Shown piece after piece: positions 1 through 8,197 of a stretch of 64,000 bases of DNA. This DNA comes from Fodinicola acaciae (GTDB lineage: Bacteria; Actinomycetota; Actinomycetes; Mycobacteriales; HKI-0501): contig NZ_WOTN01000001.1 of assembly GCF_010993745.1 (NCBI RefSeq), forward strand, positions 561,235 to 625,234, given 5' to 3'. The notes under the pieces were generated by a model, which did no database searches, was not told where the DNA came from, and saw nothing but the letters and a program-made list of their open reading frames with translations. The translations under genes and the position numbers were made by a program. Position 1 is the first letter of the stretch. The number at the start of each line of letters is the position of its first letter.

Positions 1-595
1 CCGCGAAAACCACTGCCAGGCCCAGAGCCACCGAGCCGGGCACGCCGAGCAGCGGGTTGGTCGCCGACGAGACCCAGGCGGCGCGTACGTTCGCGTCGAG
101 CCGCATGGCCTTCGGATGTGCGGTCGCCAGGTCGGCCGGCGTGTCGGGGCCGAGTCGACCGAGCCGATAGCCGGCGAAACCGGCCGCGACGGCGATCACC
201 AGCACGGCCGCCATCGCCGGCCAGGCCAGTGGCTGCGCGTGCCGCCAGTCGGTCACGTCCAGGTTTGCCGTGGTCGTCACGTACGCGAGGCCGACGCTGA
301 GCACACCGGCGGCGCCGTAGACGGCAGAGACGGTCGCGCGTCGTCGCCGCCGTTCGATCCGGCCGCGTACGGCACCGAGCGCCAGCAGGCCGGCGATCAC
401 GACCCAGGCGCCGGCCATCAACGCGAGCTCGCCGGCCAGCGGCATCGCGCGGTTTGGCTCGCCGAGCAGGCTCCAGTGGGTCGCCATCGGCTCCGGCAGC
501 CGGTCGCGTACGGACAATGGAATCGCCGCCTGTGCGATGGCGACGACCACGGCCCAACTCGTCGCATACAGCAGAAACCTGCCGCGTACGGTCAT
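1..595 (-). CDS. DUF1648-containing integral membrane protein, 3'-truncated by the window edge
   Basis: Read on the minus strand from the ATG at 595, this frame stays open to the window edge (about 198 residues). Hydrophobic segments lie near residues 8-24, 52-70, 88-105 and 122-142. Residues about 28-44 (RLPEPMATHWSLLGEPN) match the DUF1648 signature, in which a Pro and a conserved His precede a Gly-x-Pro turn, as in SdpI-like proteins. The start overlaps the stop of the upstream GntR gene by four bases (592-595), so the two are co-transcribed. GntR-YtrA regulators are often paired with DUF1648 or ABC membrane proteins. The substrate or role is unknown; an immunity or stress function is only an analogy to SdpI. 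Confidence 0.75.
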   Translation of the reverse strand, partial: MTVRGRFLLYATSWAVVVAIAQAAIPLSVRDRLPEPMATHWSLLGEPNRAMPLAGELALMAGAWVVIAGLLALGAVRGRIERRRRRATVSAVYGAAGVLSVGLAYVTTTANLDVTDWRHAQPLAWPAMAAVLVIAVAAGFAGYRLGRLGPDTPADLATAHPKAMRLDANVRAAWVSSATNPLLGVPGSVALGLAVVFA

Positions 596-939
596 GACAG
601 CTCCTCTATCAAGGCGATGACCTCCGGCCGGTCGACCCCGTAGCGGTCGGCTTCGGCCAGCAGCTCGCGCGCTTTCTCCACCAGCACGCTGCGGCCCTCT
701 GGCGGACGCAGCACGGACACGCCGCGACCGCGGCGAAACTCCAGGACGCCTTCGTCGCGCAGGTCGCGCAGCGCGCGCAGGACGGTGTTGGCGTTGATCC
801 CCAGCGCTGCCGCCAGCTCACGCGCCGGAGGCAGCCGCTCGCCGACCGCCAGCTCGCCGTCGGCGATCGCCCGCCGGATCGCCGAGCCGACCTGCTCGTG
901 CAGCGGCCGCGGATCATGCAGGTCCAGTGTCAACAACAT
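592..939 (-). CDS. GntR-family (YtrA-like) transcriptional regulator
   Basis: This 115-residue protein is an N-terminal winged helix followed by a short tail, the small YtrA architecture. Residues about 12-75 hold the GntR pattern: HEQVGSAIRRAI, then GERLPPARELAAALGIN, then NTVLRALRDLRDEG and the wing RRGRGVSV. No large effector domain is present. The ATG at 939 is chosen because the protein then begins MLLTLDLHD, as in relatives; longer frames run into intergenic sequence. It overlaps the downstream DUF1648 membrane gene by four bases, so it probably regulates itself and that gene. A palindrome lies immediately upstream. Confidence 0.88.
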   Translation of the reverse strand: MLLTLDLHDPRPLHEQVGSAIRRAIADGELAVGERLPPARELAAALGINANTVLRALRDLRDEGVLEFRRGRGVSVLRPPEGRSVLVEKARELLAEADRYGVDRPEVIALIEELS

Positions 940-940
940 G

Positions 941-959
941 GTGCTAATGACACTAGCAC
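941..959. promoter_or_regulatory. Candidate GntR autoregulatory operator
   Basis: The sequence GTGCTA-N7-TAGCAC is a near-perfect palindrome ending two bases from the GntR start codon. Its position over the likely minus-strand promoter or leader fits autorepression by a YtrA-type dimer. The assignment is inferred from symmetry and position only. Confidence 0.5.
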
Positions 960-978
960 TATAACGGTCGCGACGCTC

Positions 979-994
979 CTCCACTTCACTCCAC
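979..994 (-). promoter_or_regulatory. Two MraZ-box-like repeats on the minus strand
   Basis: Read on the minus strand there are two GTGGAG hexamers with exactly 10 bp between starts (994-989 and 984-979). This is the same hexamer and period as the main MraZ operator about 190 bp away, but facing the divergent GntR gene. Confidence 0.4.
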
Positions 995-1168
995 CTCGAC
1001 CCCCGGCCTGGCCACCCCAGCCATCTAATCGGGCAAAACGGACACAAAATGTGTCGGCAGTTCGCTTGGTCGCGCGCGCCCGAGAAACCTCCTCCACTTG
1101 GCTCTGTGTGCTCTGAGCTGCGCATATGACCATCGGTGGAGTATCGTCGGCACGCCGACGCGTTGTGC

Positions 1169-1204
1169 GTGGGGATTTGTGGGGTACAGTGGAGCGCAGT
1201 GGAG
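1169..1204 (+). promoter_or_regulatory. MraZ operator: four 10-bp-spaced boxes
   Basis: Four direct repeats, GTGGGG, GTGGGG, GTGGAG and GTGGAG, start at 1169, 1179, 1189 and 1199, one DNA turn apart. MraZ is known to bind short G-rich direct repeats with 10-bp periodicity upstream of its own gene, so this is the expected autorepression site controlling the dcw operon. It lies about 40 bp before the mraZ start. Confidence 0.8.
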
Positions 1205-1245
1205 GATCCGGAACCACGGAGCTCCGCTCGGGGAGGGAGGCCGGC

Positions 1246-1677
1246 ATGTTTCTCGGCACTCATTCCCCGCGGCTGGACGACAAGGGTCGGCTGTTCCTGC
1301 CGGCGAAGTTCCGGGACGAACTGGCGGAGGGGCTCGTGATCACGAAGGGGCAGGAGCGCTGCCTGTTCGTGTTTCCGATGGCCGAGTTCACCCGGCTCGC
1401 CGAGCAGCTGCAGGCGGCTCCGGTCACCAACAAGACCGCTCGGGCCTACACCCGGGTGTTCTTCGCCAGCGCGTACGACGAGGTGCCCGACAAGCAGGGC
1501 CGGGTCACGATTCCGGCCAGCCTTCGTGAGTACGCGGGCCTGTCGAAGGACTGCGTGGTGATCGGCGCGTCGACCCGGGTGGAGATCTGGGACCAGCAGG
1601 CCTGGGACGACTATCTCACCGAGTCCGAGCCGGGATTCGCGGACGTGGAGGAGGAGGTCCTGCCAGGGGTGTTCTGA
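1246..1677 (+). CDS. mraZ: Transcriptional regulator / cell-division protein MraZ
   Basis: This 143-residue protein has two AbrB/SpoVT-like swapped-hairpin motifs, [17 protein letters not shown] (about residues 10-26) and [17 protein letters not shown] (about 83-99). That is the tandem MraZ fold and the usual family length. MraZ forms a ring-shaped oligomer that binds repeated boxes and represses the dcw operon. The ATG at 1246 is preceded by a GGGAGGGAGG ribosome site; the frame is open further upstream, but that part reads through the operator. It is the first gene of the division and cell-wall cluster and is followed by a 181-bp leader before rsmH. Confidence 0.95.
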   Translation: MFLGTHSPRLDDKGRLFLPAKFRDELAEGLVITKGQERCLFVFPMAEFTRLAEQLQAAPVTNKTARAYTRVFFASAYDEVPDKQGRVTIPASLREYAGLSKDCVVIGASTRVEIWDQQAWDDYLTESEPGFADVEEEVLPGVF

Positions 1678-1858
1678 GCACCCCGTTGATCGAGGCGATC
1701 GAGGCCGTTCCGCCAGGCCTCCAGCCGCTCCATCACCTGGCGCACCTTCCCCGGTGCCAGGCGTGCGAGCGGATGGGGACCTGACGGAACGTCACTGATC
1801 CAGCTGTGTCACGCAAACACGGCGCGCCAAGCGAAACTCGGGGGGAGGGTCGACGCGC
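1678..1858 (+). promoter_or_regulatory. mraZ-rsmH intergenic leader, possible mraW RNA motif
   Basis: These 181 bp without a gene separate mraZ from rsmH in an otherwise overlapping cluster. A small stem (GAGGCC at 1701-1706 with GGCCTC at 1716-1721) is visible, followed by GC-rich segments and a GGGGGGAGGG ribosome site just before rsmH. A structured RNA called the mraW motif is known in this position in some actinobacteria. Position and length fit, but the consensus fold cannot be confirmed by eye. Confidence 0.35.
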
Positions 1859-2833
1859 GTGGACAACACCATCGAGCCAGAGCACACACCGGTGCTCGCG
1901 GAGCGGGTGGCCGAGCTGCTCGCGCCGGCCCTTCGCCAGACTGGCACCGCTCGCCAGGCGGTCCTGGTCGACGCCACTCTCGGGCTGGGCGGGCATGCCG
2001 AACGCATGCTCACCGCACATCCCGAGCTGCGACTGGTCGGCCTCGACCGCGATCCGGAAGCGTTGCGCCGTGCGACCGCGCGGCTCGCGCCGTTCGGTGC
2101 GCGCTTCACCGGCGTACACGCCGTCTATCACGAGCTGCCGGACGTGCTCGACGAGCTCGGCATCGCCGCGGTGGAGGGCATCCTGTTCGACCTCGGCGTC
2201 TCGTCGATGCAGCTCGACGTGGTCGACCGCGGCTTCTCGTACGCGCGTGACGCGCCGCTGGACATGCGGATGGACCCGACCACCGGGATCTCCGCGGAAG
2301 AAGTCGTCAACACCTACTCGGTCGGCGACCTGACCCGCATCCTGCGGGACTACGGCGAGGAGCGGTTCGCCAACCGGGTCGCCAAGGCCATCGTCGCCGC
2401 TCGCGGCCGCGCGCCGCTCACCTCGACGGCGCGACTGGCCGAGCTGGTACGCGACGCCATCCCGGCGGCCACCAGGAAGACCGGGGGCCATCCGGCGAAG
2501 CGTGCCTTCCAGGCACTGCGCATCGAGGTGAACGGAGAGCTTGAGTCGCTGCGTGCGGCACTGCCGGCGGCCATCGACGCCCTGCGGCTCGGTGGCCGGC
2601 TGGTCGTGATGTCGTACCACTCCCTGGAGGATCGGATGGTCAAACGCGCCTTCGCGGCCGGGGCCAGCAGCACCTCGCCGGCGGACCTGCCGGTGGAACT
2701 GCCGGGCACCGAGCCGGTGCTGCGGCTGCTGACCCGCGGTGCCGAGACACCGACCGAGGCCGAGCTGACCAGCAATCCGCGCTCGGCCTCCGTGCGGCTG
2801 CGCGCCGTCGAGCGGATCCGGGAGGCGGCATGA
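1859..2833 (+). CDS. rsmH: 16S rRNA (cytosine(1402)-N(4))-methyltransferase RsmH (MraW)
   Basis: This 324-residue SAM-dependent methyltransferase modifies C1402 in the ribosomal P site. The N-terminal [15 protein letters not shown] is the family opening, [15 protein letters not shown] (about residues 38-52) is the SAM-binding motif I, and [14 protein letters not shown] with the later [12 protein letters not shown] and [13 protein letters not shown] blocks are RsmH-specific. The GTG at 1859 has a strong ribosome site, GGGGGGAGGG. The stop overlaps the next gene, ftsL, by four bases (ATGA). The length is ordinary for actinobacteria. Confidence 0.96.
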   Translation: MDNTIEPEHTPVLAERVAELLAPALRQTGTARQAVLVDATLGLGGHAERMLTAHPELRLVGLDRDPEALRRATARLAPFGARFTGVHAVYHELPDVLDELGIAAVEGILFDLGVSSMQLDVVDRGFSYARDAPLDMRMDPTTGISAEEVVNTYSVGDLTRILRDYGEERFANRVAKAIVAARGRAPLTSTARLAELVRDAIPAATRKTGGHPAKRAFQALRIEVNGELESLRAALPAAIDALRLGGRLVVMSYHSLEDRMVKRAFAAGASSTSPADLPVELPGTEPVLRLLTRGAETPTEAELTSNPRSASVRLRAVERIREAA

Positions 2834-3528
2834 CCGTACGAGCCACCGCCACCGTCCCGCGGACCGAGCCGCCGCGCAAGACCACCGGCCGGACCACCGC
2901 CCGGACCGCCGCACCGCCGCGACGGCGGCCGGCGCCGCCGCGTACGCCGGCACGCAAGCGGATCCCGCAGCAGGCCGGCCGAGGCGTACGGCTGCTGCTC
3001 GCGCCGCCACCGGCCGCGAGCTCGGCGCCGCGTACGCCTTTCGTCGTCCTCATCCTCGGGCTGGTGGCCGGCGGCCTGGTCGCGTTGTTGCTGCTCAACA
3101 CCTCAGTCAACGAAAACTCGTTTCGGCTGCGGGTGTTGCAGAAGAACCAGAAGGCTCTGGACATCAAGGAACAGGAGCTGAGGCAGAAGGTCAACCAGCT
3201 CCAGGCACCCGGCACACTCGCCGCGGCCGCCCGGCGGCTCGGCCTGGTGCCGGCCGGACAGCCGGCCTTCATCCGGCTGCCGGACGGCCGGATCCTCGGC
3301 GTACCGACGCCGGCGAAGAGCGACGACGGCGACTCGTCCTCGTCGTCGGACAACGGCCAGTCGCTGGTGCCGCCGAACACCAACCAGGGCACCGGTGGCC
3401 AGCAGACCACCGGCCAGCAGACCACCGGCCAGCAGAACGCTGGTCAGCAGAACGCTGGTCAGCAGGACGCTGGTCAGCAGAACACGGCTCAGCCGAACAC
3501 GAACTCGGGGGACGGAGGTGCGCGATGA
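2830..3528 (+). CDS. ftsL: FtsL-like septum formation protein
   Basis: This 232-residue bitopic protein occupies the ftsL position between rsmH and ftsI. The layout is a basic, Pro/Arg/Thr-rich cytoplasmic N-terminus (1-65), one membrane helix (about 70-91, [19 protein letters not shown]) and a coiled-coil or leucine-zipper stretch (about 95-130, with [18 protein letters not shown]). A low-complexity Ser/Asp and Gln/Thr/Asn tail follows. FtsL binds FtsB and FtsQ and helps activate FtsWI. The sequence is poorly conserved, so the call rests on topology and context. The long tail with GQQ repeats is unusual. It overlaps ftsI by four bases. Confidence 0.82.
   Translation: MTVRATATVPRTEPPRKTTGRTTARTAAPPRRRPAPPRTPARKRIPQQAGRGVRLLLAPPPAASSAPRTPFVVLILGLVAGGLVALLLLNTSVNENSFRLRVLQKNQKALDIKEQELRQKVNQLQAPGTLAAAARRLGLVPAGQPAFIRLPDGRILGVPTPAKSDDGDSSSSSDNGQSLVPPNTNQGTGGQQTTGQQTTGQQNAGQQNAGQQDAGQQNTAQPNTNSGDGGAR
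3397..3486 (+). repeat. Six 15-bp tandem repeats within ftsL
   Basis: Six consecutive 15-bp units encode [25 protein letters not shown] and GQQNT in the extracytoplasmic tail of FtsL. The near-identical DNA units imply recent expansion by slippage, so copy number may vary between strains. Confidence 0.85.
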
Positions 3529-5438
3529 GCAGGCCGACCGGTCACCGGCCGCCTGGCCGGCGCGCGACCAGCGGAGCAACGGTGCTGCCGCAGCGGTCGC
3601 GCGCCGACCGGGCCGCCGGCCGTCCGCGGTCCAGCCGGTCGCGGGCACGCGTACGGCCGAGTCCGGCCGTGCGACGGATGCTCAGCGCGTGGGCCCATCC
3701 GATCTCGGCCGGCACGTCCTACCGCCGGCTCCGGGTCGGCCTGGTCGTCGTGCTGGTGCTCTTCGTGGCCGTCGTCGCGCGGCTCGTCTACATCCAGACC
3801 ACCGACGCCGCCGCGTGGGCGGCTGAGGCAAAGGACGACCGTACGGTCACGCGGCCCCTGATGGCCCCGCGCGGCACGATCACCGACCGCAACGGCATCG
3901 TGCTGGCCAACAGCGTCCGTGCCAACGCCGTCTTCGCCGATCCCAATGACAAGGAGCTGGTCAAGGACCCGGCCGGTGTGGCCGCGAAGCTCGCCGGTGT
4001 GCTCGGCGTGCCGCAGCAGACGCTCTACGCCAAGCTGACCGCGCGCAAGCTCAAGAGTGGCCGCGACAGCCACTTCGTCTATCTCGCGCACCGGCTCGAC
4101 CCGGAGGTCGCCGCCGTGGTGAAGGCGATGAACCTGCCGGGCATCGGCATCGACGACGAGAAGCGCCGCGACCAGCCGGGACACGACCTGGCCGCCAACG
4201 TCATCGGCTTCACCAACAACGAAGGCGTCGGCGCCGCCGGTCTGGAGTCGTCGTACAACAAGGTGCTGGCCGGCGTGGACGGGCTGCACAAGTTCGAGGT
4301 CTCGCAGGACGGCACGCAGATCCCGTCCGGCCTCGACCAGACCGTCGCGGCCCGGCCGGGGTCCGGTCTCAAGCTCACCATCGACAGCGACGTGCAGTAT
4401 CAGGCGCAGCAGATCATCGCGCAGCGCACGCGCGAGGCCGGCGGCTCCTTCGGCACGGCGCTGGTGATGGACGTCAAGACCGGTCAGCTGCTCGCCGACG
4501 CCAGCTATCCGACGTACGACGCGGCCAACCCCGGCGACTCGGACTCCAGCTCGTGGAAGGACATCGCCACGCAGACCGTGGTCGAGCCGGGTTCGGTGCA
4601 CAAGGCGATCACGCTCAGCGCCGGCCTGCAGAGCGGAGTGATCCAGCCGGACACCGTGCTCGATCTGCCGGGCTCGATCACCAAGGGCGGCGTACGCTTC
4701 ACCGACACGCACGCGCACGGCCAGGTCAAGCTGACGCTGCAGGGCGTGCTGACCCAGTCGAGCAACATCGGCACGATCACGGTCGCCGACAAGGTCGGTG
4801 CCCAGCGGCTCTACGACTTCCAGAAGGCTTTCGGCCTCGGTTCCGCGTCCGACGTGGGCCTGCCGGCGGAGAGCAGCGGCATCGTGCAGCCGCCGAAAAA
4901 CTGGAGCGCCACTTCCTACGGCAGCATCCCGATCGGTCTCGGCGTGGCGGTGACACCGCTCCAGATGGCGTCGGTTTACCAGACGATCGCCAACAACGGC
5001 GTACGCGTCGAGCCGAGCCTGATCAGCGGCACGGTCGCACCGGACGGCACGTACAAGCCGGCACCGACACCCAAAACGCAGCGCGTACTCTCGCCGCAGA
5101 ACGCCGCCGCCATGCGCTGGCTGATGGAGGGCGTCGCCACCAACGAAGGCACCGCCCCCGCCGCCGCGATCAAGGGCTACCGTGTCGCCGGCAAGACCGG
5201 CACCGGCATGCAGGTCGTCGGCAACCACTACGAAAAAGGCAACGTCACTTCCTTCATCGGAATGGCCCCCGCCGACGCGCCACGTTACGTCGTGGCGATT
5301 TTCGTCAAGGTGCCGGACCGGTCTGAAGGCGGACCTATCGCTGGGCCGGCTTTCCACGATCTGATGAGCTTCGTCTTGCGTCATGAAGCAGTGCCGCCCA
5401 CAGGCAGCGTCCGGCCGCCGCTGAAGATTCATGGGTGA
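3525..5438 (+). CDS. ftsI: Septal peptidoglycan transpeptidase FtsI (PBP3 / PBPB)
   Basis: This 637-residue class B penicillin-binding protein cross-links septal peptidoglycan with FtsW. It has a long basic cytoplasmic N-terminus (1-65), one membrane anchor (about 73-92), a PBP dimer/pedestal domain beginning MAPRGTITDRNG, and a transpeptidase domain. The active site is complete: S357-V-H-K360 (in VEPGSVHK), S412-S-N414 and K557-T-G559. The ATG overlaps the ftsL stop by four bases. Unlike most dcw junctions, ftsI is not followed directly by murE: a roughly 1.1-kb repeat element begins 18 bp after the stop codon. Confidence 0.95.
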   Translation: MSRPTGHRPPGRRATSGATVLPQRSRADRAAGRPRSSRSRARVRPSPAVRRMLSAWAHPISAGTSYRRLRVGLVVVLVLFVAVVARLVYIQTTDAAAWAAEAKDDRTVTRPLMAPRGTITDRNGIVLANSVRANAVFADPNDKELVKDPAGVAAKLAGVLGVPQQTLYAKLTARKLKSGRDSHFVYLAHRLDPEVAAVVKAMNLPGIGIDDEKRRDQPGHDLAANVIGFTNNEGVGAAGLESSYNKVLAGVDGLHKFEVSQDGTQIPSGLDQTVAARPGSGLKLTIDSDVQYQAQQIIAQRTREAGGSFGTALVMDVKTGQLLADASYPTYDAANPGDSDSSSWKDIATQTVVEPGSVHKAITLSAGLQSGVIQPDTVLDLPGSITKGGVRFTDTHAHGQVKLTLQGVLTQSSNIGTITVADKVGAQRLYDFQKAFGLGSASDVGLPAESSGIVQPPKNWSATSYGSIPIGLGVAVTPLQMASVYQTIANNGVRVEPSLISGTVAPDGTYKPAPTPKTQRVLSPQNAAAMRWLMEGVATNEGTAPAAAIKGYRVAGKTGTGMQVVGNHYEKGNVTSFIGMAPADAPRYVVAIFVKVPDRSEGGPIAGPAFHDLMSFVLRHEAVPPTGSVRPPLKIHG

Positions 5439-5456
5439 TGATTTTGGCTTTGTGAC

Positions 5457-6605
5457 GGGGAGTTTGGAGCGGTTGCGTTTTCTGTTTGGTGCGTGGGGGA
5501 GGACCGGCTCTTCATTTTGTCGCGTTTTGGGGGGTGGGGTTTTCTTTTTGTTGCGTTTTGGGGGTGGTGGCGCCTGCGCGGCGGGCGCTCCTGCGCGGAG
5601 GGCGACCTCAAGGGGAGGGGTGCGCGGGGTTTCGCTGTTGGTTGGGTTGGGTGCCGCGGGTGCGGTTGGGTGGGTGGTGTGGTCCGGTTTGTCCGTTCTC
5701 CCTCGTCGGCGTCCGGAGGATGAGCACATGTCGACCGGGCCTGCCGAGCATGGGTGGGTGGTTGGTTTGCGTACGCGGCAGGCCCGGTCGACATGTGCTC
5801 AAGCAAAGCTCGCCGACGGGGGAGAACGGACAAACCGGACCAGGAGTGTGGCTGGGCGCCGGACCTGCGGTGGCGTCTCGATGGGTGGCGCGAGGGTCCA
5901 GTATGTGGGACGGGAAGGCGTGTGGAGCGCTAAATGTCCGGCTTGAGAGGTTCGCAGGCGGCATGAATGTCGAGTTACTTGCGCTGGACGCAAGGAAACA
6001 GGGCTTTCACGCCGCCGTGATCTCCGGAGGCTGTGACGGGTGTGACTACTGAGGCTGATAATGCTGTTGCGACTGCCGGGCTGCAACAAATGCCCGTTTT
6101 GATGTCTTGTTAAACAAGTATTATGCAGCAGAGCCGCCTCACCTGCATTGCCAGCCACAGTAGCCACATCAGCACCACCCGGACGCTGTGATGCCGTCCA
6201 GCCCGACGGGTTGCTTCCCGCACGTGACCCCGGAAGACCCGACCCCGCACGCAACCGCCGCCCGCACCCCCACGCACACCGATTGGCGTTCCCGCGCCCC
6301 CTCCCTTGAGGTCGCCCTCCGCGCAGGAGCGCCCGCCGCGCAGGCGAAAAACCCAACCACCCACTCAACGCAACAAACATGAAGACCCAACCACCGCACC
6401 CAACGCAACAATCAGAAAACGCAACCACCCCACCCAACGCACCAAACGGCCAACCCACCCCTCCGCAAACGCACCAACCGGCACCCCGCCCCTCCCCAAA
6501 CGCAGCAAACGGACACCCCACCACCACCCCAGCGCACCACCCCAAAGCCCTCCACCCGCAACCCCCTCCCACTCAACCGGACAAATACCCCTCCCCGCCC
6601 CCACT
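5457..6605 (+). repeat. Intergenic palindromic element, copy 1 (ftsI|murE)
   Basis: This is one of four related elements in the window. A GT-rich left arm (5457-5571) with repeated TTGCGTTTT words leads into a 48-bp GC-rich inverted repeat (5572-5619), whose partner lies at 6298-6345 with one base indel. An AC-rich right arm (about 6346-6605) is complementary in style to the left arm. Between them lie a nested hairpin cassette and a conserved core (5839-6127), which contains GGAGCGCTAAATGTCCGG, a small hairpin CTTGCG-N5-CGCAAG and CTTGTTAAACAAG. The core is lower in GC than neighbouring genes. Frames across it are not consistently preserved and no transposase is present. It separates ftsI from murE and may act as a terminator or insulator. 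Confidence 0.85.
5684..5838 (+). mobile_element. Nested hairpin cassette inside repeat copy 1
   Basis: This 155-bp insertion has two nested perfect stems: an outer 28-bp arm (5684-5711 with 5811-5838, one internal mismatch) and an inner 24-bp arm (5722-5745 with 5777-5800), with a G-rich loop. Repeat copies 3 and 4 read straight through this point (GTGTGG then ACCAGG), which gives the empty site. No clear target duplication is visible. A related cassette sits in copy 3 in the opposite orientation, with a different inner stem that is still self-complementary. Confidence 0.75.
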
Positions 6606-6676
6606 CAGAAAGAATTCGACGTGCCACCGTGTGCCTGTCCACGGTCGGATCTCGCGTACGGGTAGGGTTCGGACTC

Positions 6677-8197
6677 GTGCCAGGGCAGCTACTCCCACGG
6701 CCGACATCGGTGTCGCCGACTCCGGTGGCGGCTGTTCTCGACATGGTCGGTGCGGCGGTGCGTGGAGCGGTTGGTGACGGGTGGGTCACCGGCGTGACGC
6801 ATGACAGCAGGTCCGTACGGCCAGCGGATCTTTACGCGGCGTTGCCGGGGTCGGTCCGGCATGGTGCGGAGTTCGCCGATGCCGCGGTAGGAGCCGGTGC
6901 GACGGCGATCCTGACCGACGACGCGGGCGCGGCGATGGTCACCGCGGACGTGCCGGTGTTGGTCGTGGACAGGCCGAGGCGAGTGCTCGGCAAGGTCGCG
7001 GCGGCGATCTACGGCAATCCGACCGAGCGGCTCAAGGTGCTCGGGGTGACCGGTACGAGCGGCAAGACCACCACGGCGTATCTCCTGGAGGCGGGTCTGG
7101 TCCAGGCCGGCCACCGCACCGGAGTGATCGGCACCGTGGAGACGCGCTATGGCGACATACGGCTGCCGAGTGCGCACACCACCCCGGAGGCGCCGGATCT
7201 GCAGGCGTTGTTCGCGGTGATGCTGGAAAACGGCGTCACCGCGGTCGCCGCCGAGGTTTCCAGCCACGCGCTGGCGCAGGGCCGGGCCGACGGCATCGCC
7301 TTCGCGGTCGGTGGCTTCGCCAACCTCAGCGCCGACCATCTGGACTACCACGCCGACATGGAGGACTACTTCGCCGCCAAGGCGCTGCTGTTCGACGGCC
7401 GCGCCAGGCGCGAGGTGGTCAACATCGACGACGCGTACGGTCGCCGGCTCGTCGGCGACGACACGATCACCGTGTCGACGACGCAGCCGGCGAGCTGGTA
7501 CGCGACCGACGTCGACACCTCCGCCGTGCCGCAGACGTTCACGGTCCACGGTGACAAGACGTACCAGGGCCAGGTGCAGTTGCCTGGCCCGTTCAATGTC
7601 GACAACGCGATGCTGGCGATCGCGATGCTGGTCGCCGCCGGCATCGACCCGGCCACCGCGGTCGACGGCGTGGCGAGCTGCCAGGGTGTGCCGGGACGGC
7701 TGCAGCGGATCGGCGCGGACACGCGGCCCGACCTGCTCTCGGTGGTCGACTACGCGCACAAGCCGGACGCCGTGGCCGCCGTGCTGACCGCGCTGCGGCC
7801 GGTCACTCGCGGCAAGCTCATCGCGGTGCTCGGTTGCGGCGGCGACCGCGACACGGCCAAGCGTCCGCTCATGGGTGCCGCCGGTGCGCTCGGCGCGGAC
7901 GTACTGATCATCACTGACGACAACCCCCGCTCGGAGGACCCGGCCGCGATCCGCGCCGCCGCGCTGGCCGGTGCCGCCACGGTGGCCGCCGACCAGCGCG
8001 CGCAGGTGTTGGAGATCGGCGACCGCGCCGAGGCGATCACCAGGGCCGTCCAGCTCGCCGAGCCGGGCGACACCGTGGCGATCCTCGGCAAGGGCCACGA
8101 GCCCTACCAGGAGATCGGCGGCCAGGTGTTTGCCTTCGACGACCGTGAAGAGCTCGACCGCGCGTTGCACGCGACCAACGGGAAGGTGCACGCGTGA
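6677..8197 (+). CDS. murE: UDP-MurNAc-tripeptide synthetase MurE
   Basis: This cytoplasmic Mur ligase of about 506 residues adds the third stem-peptide residue. The central domain has the ATP loop G126-TSGKT; HTTPEAPDLQ and EVSSHAL are Mur-ligase blocks; D415-N-P-R418 is the motif associated with diaminopimelate specificity. The GTG at 6677 is preferred because GGTAGGG lies 10 bases upstream; the open frame extends to a GTG at 6629. The gene starts only about 70 bp after the right arm of repeat copy 1, so it must have its own promoter or depend on read-through. It overlaps murF by four bases. Confidence 0.93.
   Translation: MPGQLLPRPTSVSPTPVAAVLDMVGAAVRGAVGDGWVTGVTHDSRSVRPADLYAALPGSVRHGAEFADAAVGAGATAILTDDAGAAMVTADVPVLVVDRPRRVLGKVAAAIYGNPTERLKVLGVTGTSGKTTTAYLLEAGLVQAGHRTGVIGTVETRYGDIRLPSAHTTPEAPDLQALFAVMLENGVTAVAAEVSSHALAQGRADGIAFAVGGFANLSADHLDYHADMEDYFAAKALLFDGRARREVVNIDDAYGRRLVGDDTITVSTTQPASWYATDVDTSAVPQTFTVHGDKTYQGQVQLPGPFNVDNAMLAIAMLVAAGIDPATAVDGVASCQGVPGRLQRIGADTRPDLLSVVDYAHKPDAVAAVLTALRPVTRGKLIAVLGCGGDRDTAKRPLMGAAGALGADVLIITDDNPRSEDPAAIRAAALAGAATVAADQRAQVLEIGDRAEAITRAVQLAEPGDTVAILGKGHEPYQEIGGQVFAFDDREELDRALHATNGKVHA

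Noticed and set aside
5431-6052. Long open frames through repeat copy 1 (and similar ones in copies 2-4)
   Set aside because: They arise from the GT- and AC-skewed arms, differ in frame and sequence between copies, and lack homology; treated as non-coding.
6200-6213. GTTAAAC at the core end resembles an integron core site (GTTRRRY)
   Set aside because: The word is part of the symmetric CTTGTTAAACAAG, no second core site or integrase is present, and the layout is unlike attC.
5457-6605. ORF-less group II intron as an explanation of the four-copy element
   Set aside because: No domain V-like hairpin or GTGYG/AY boundaries were seen, and insertion is always after stop codons rather than inside genes.
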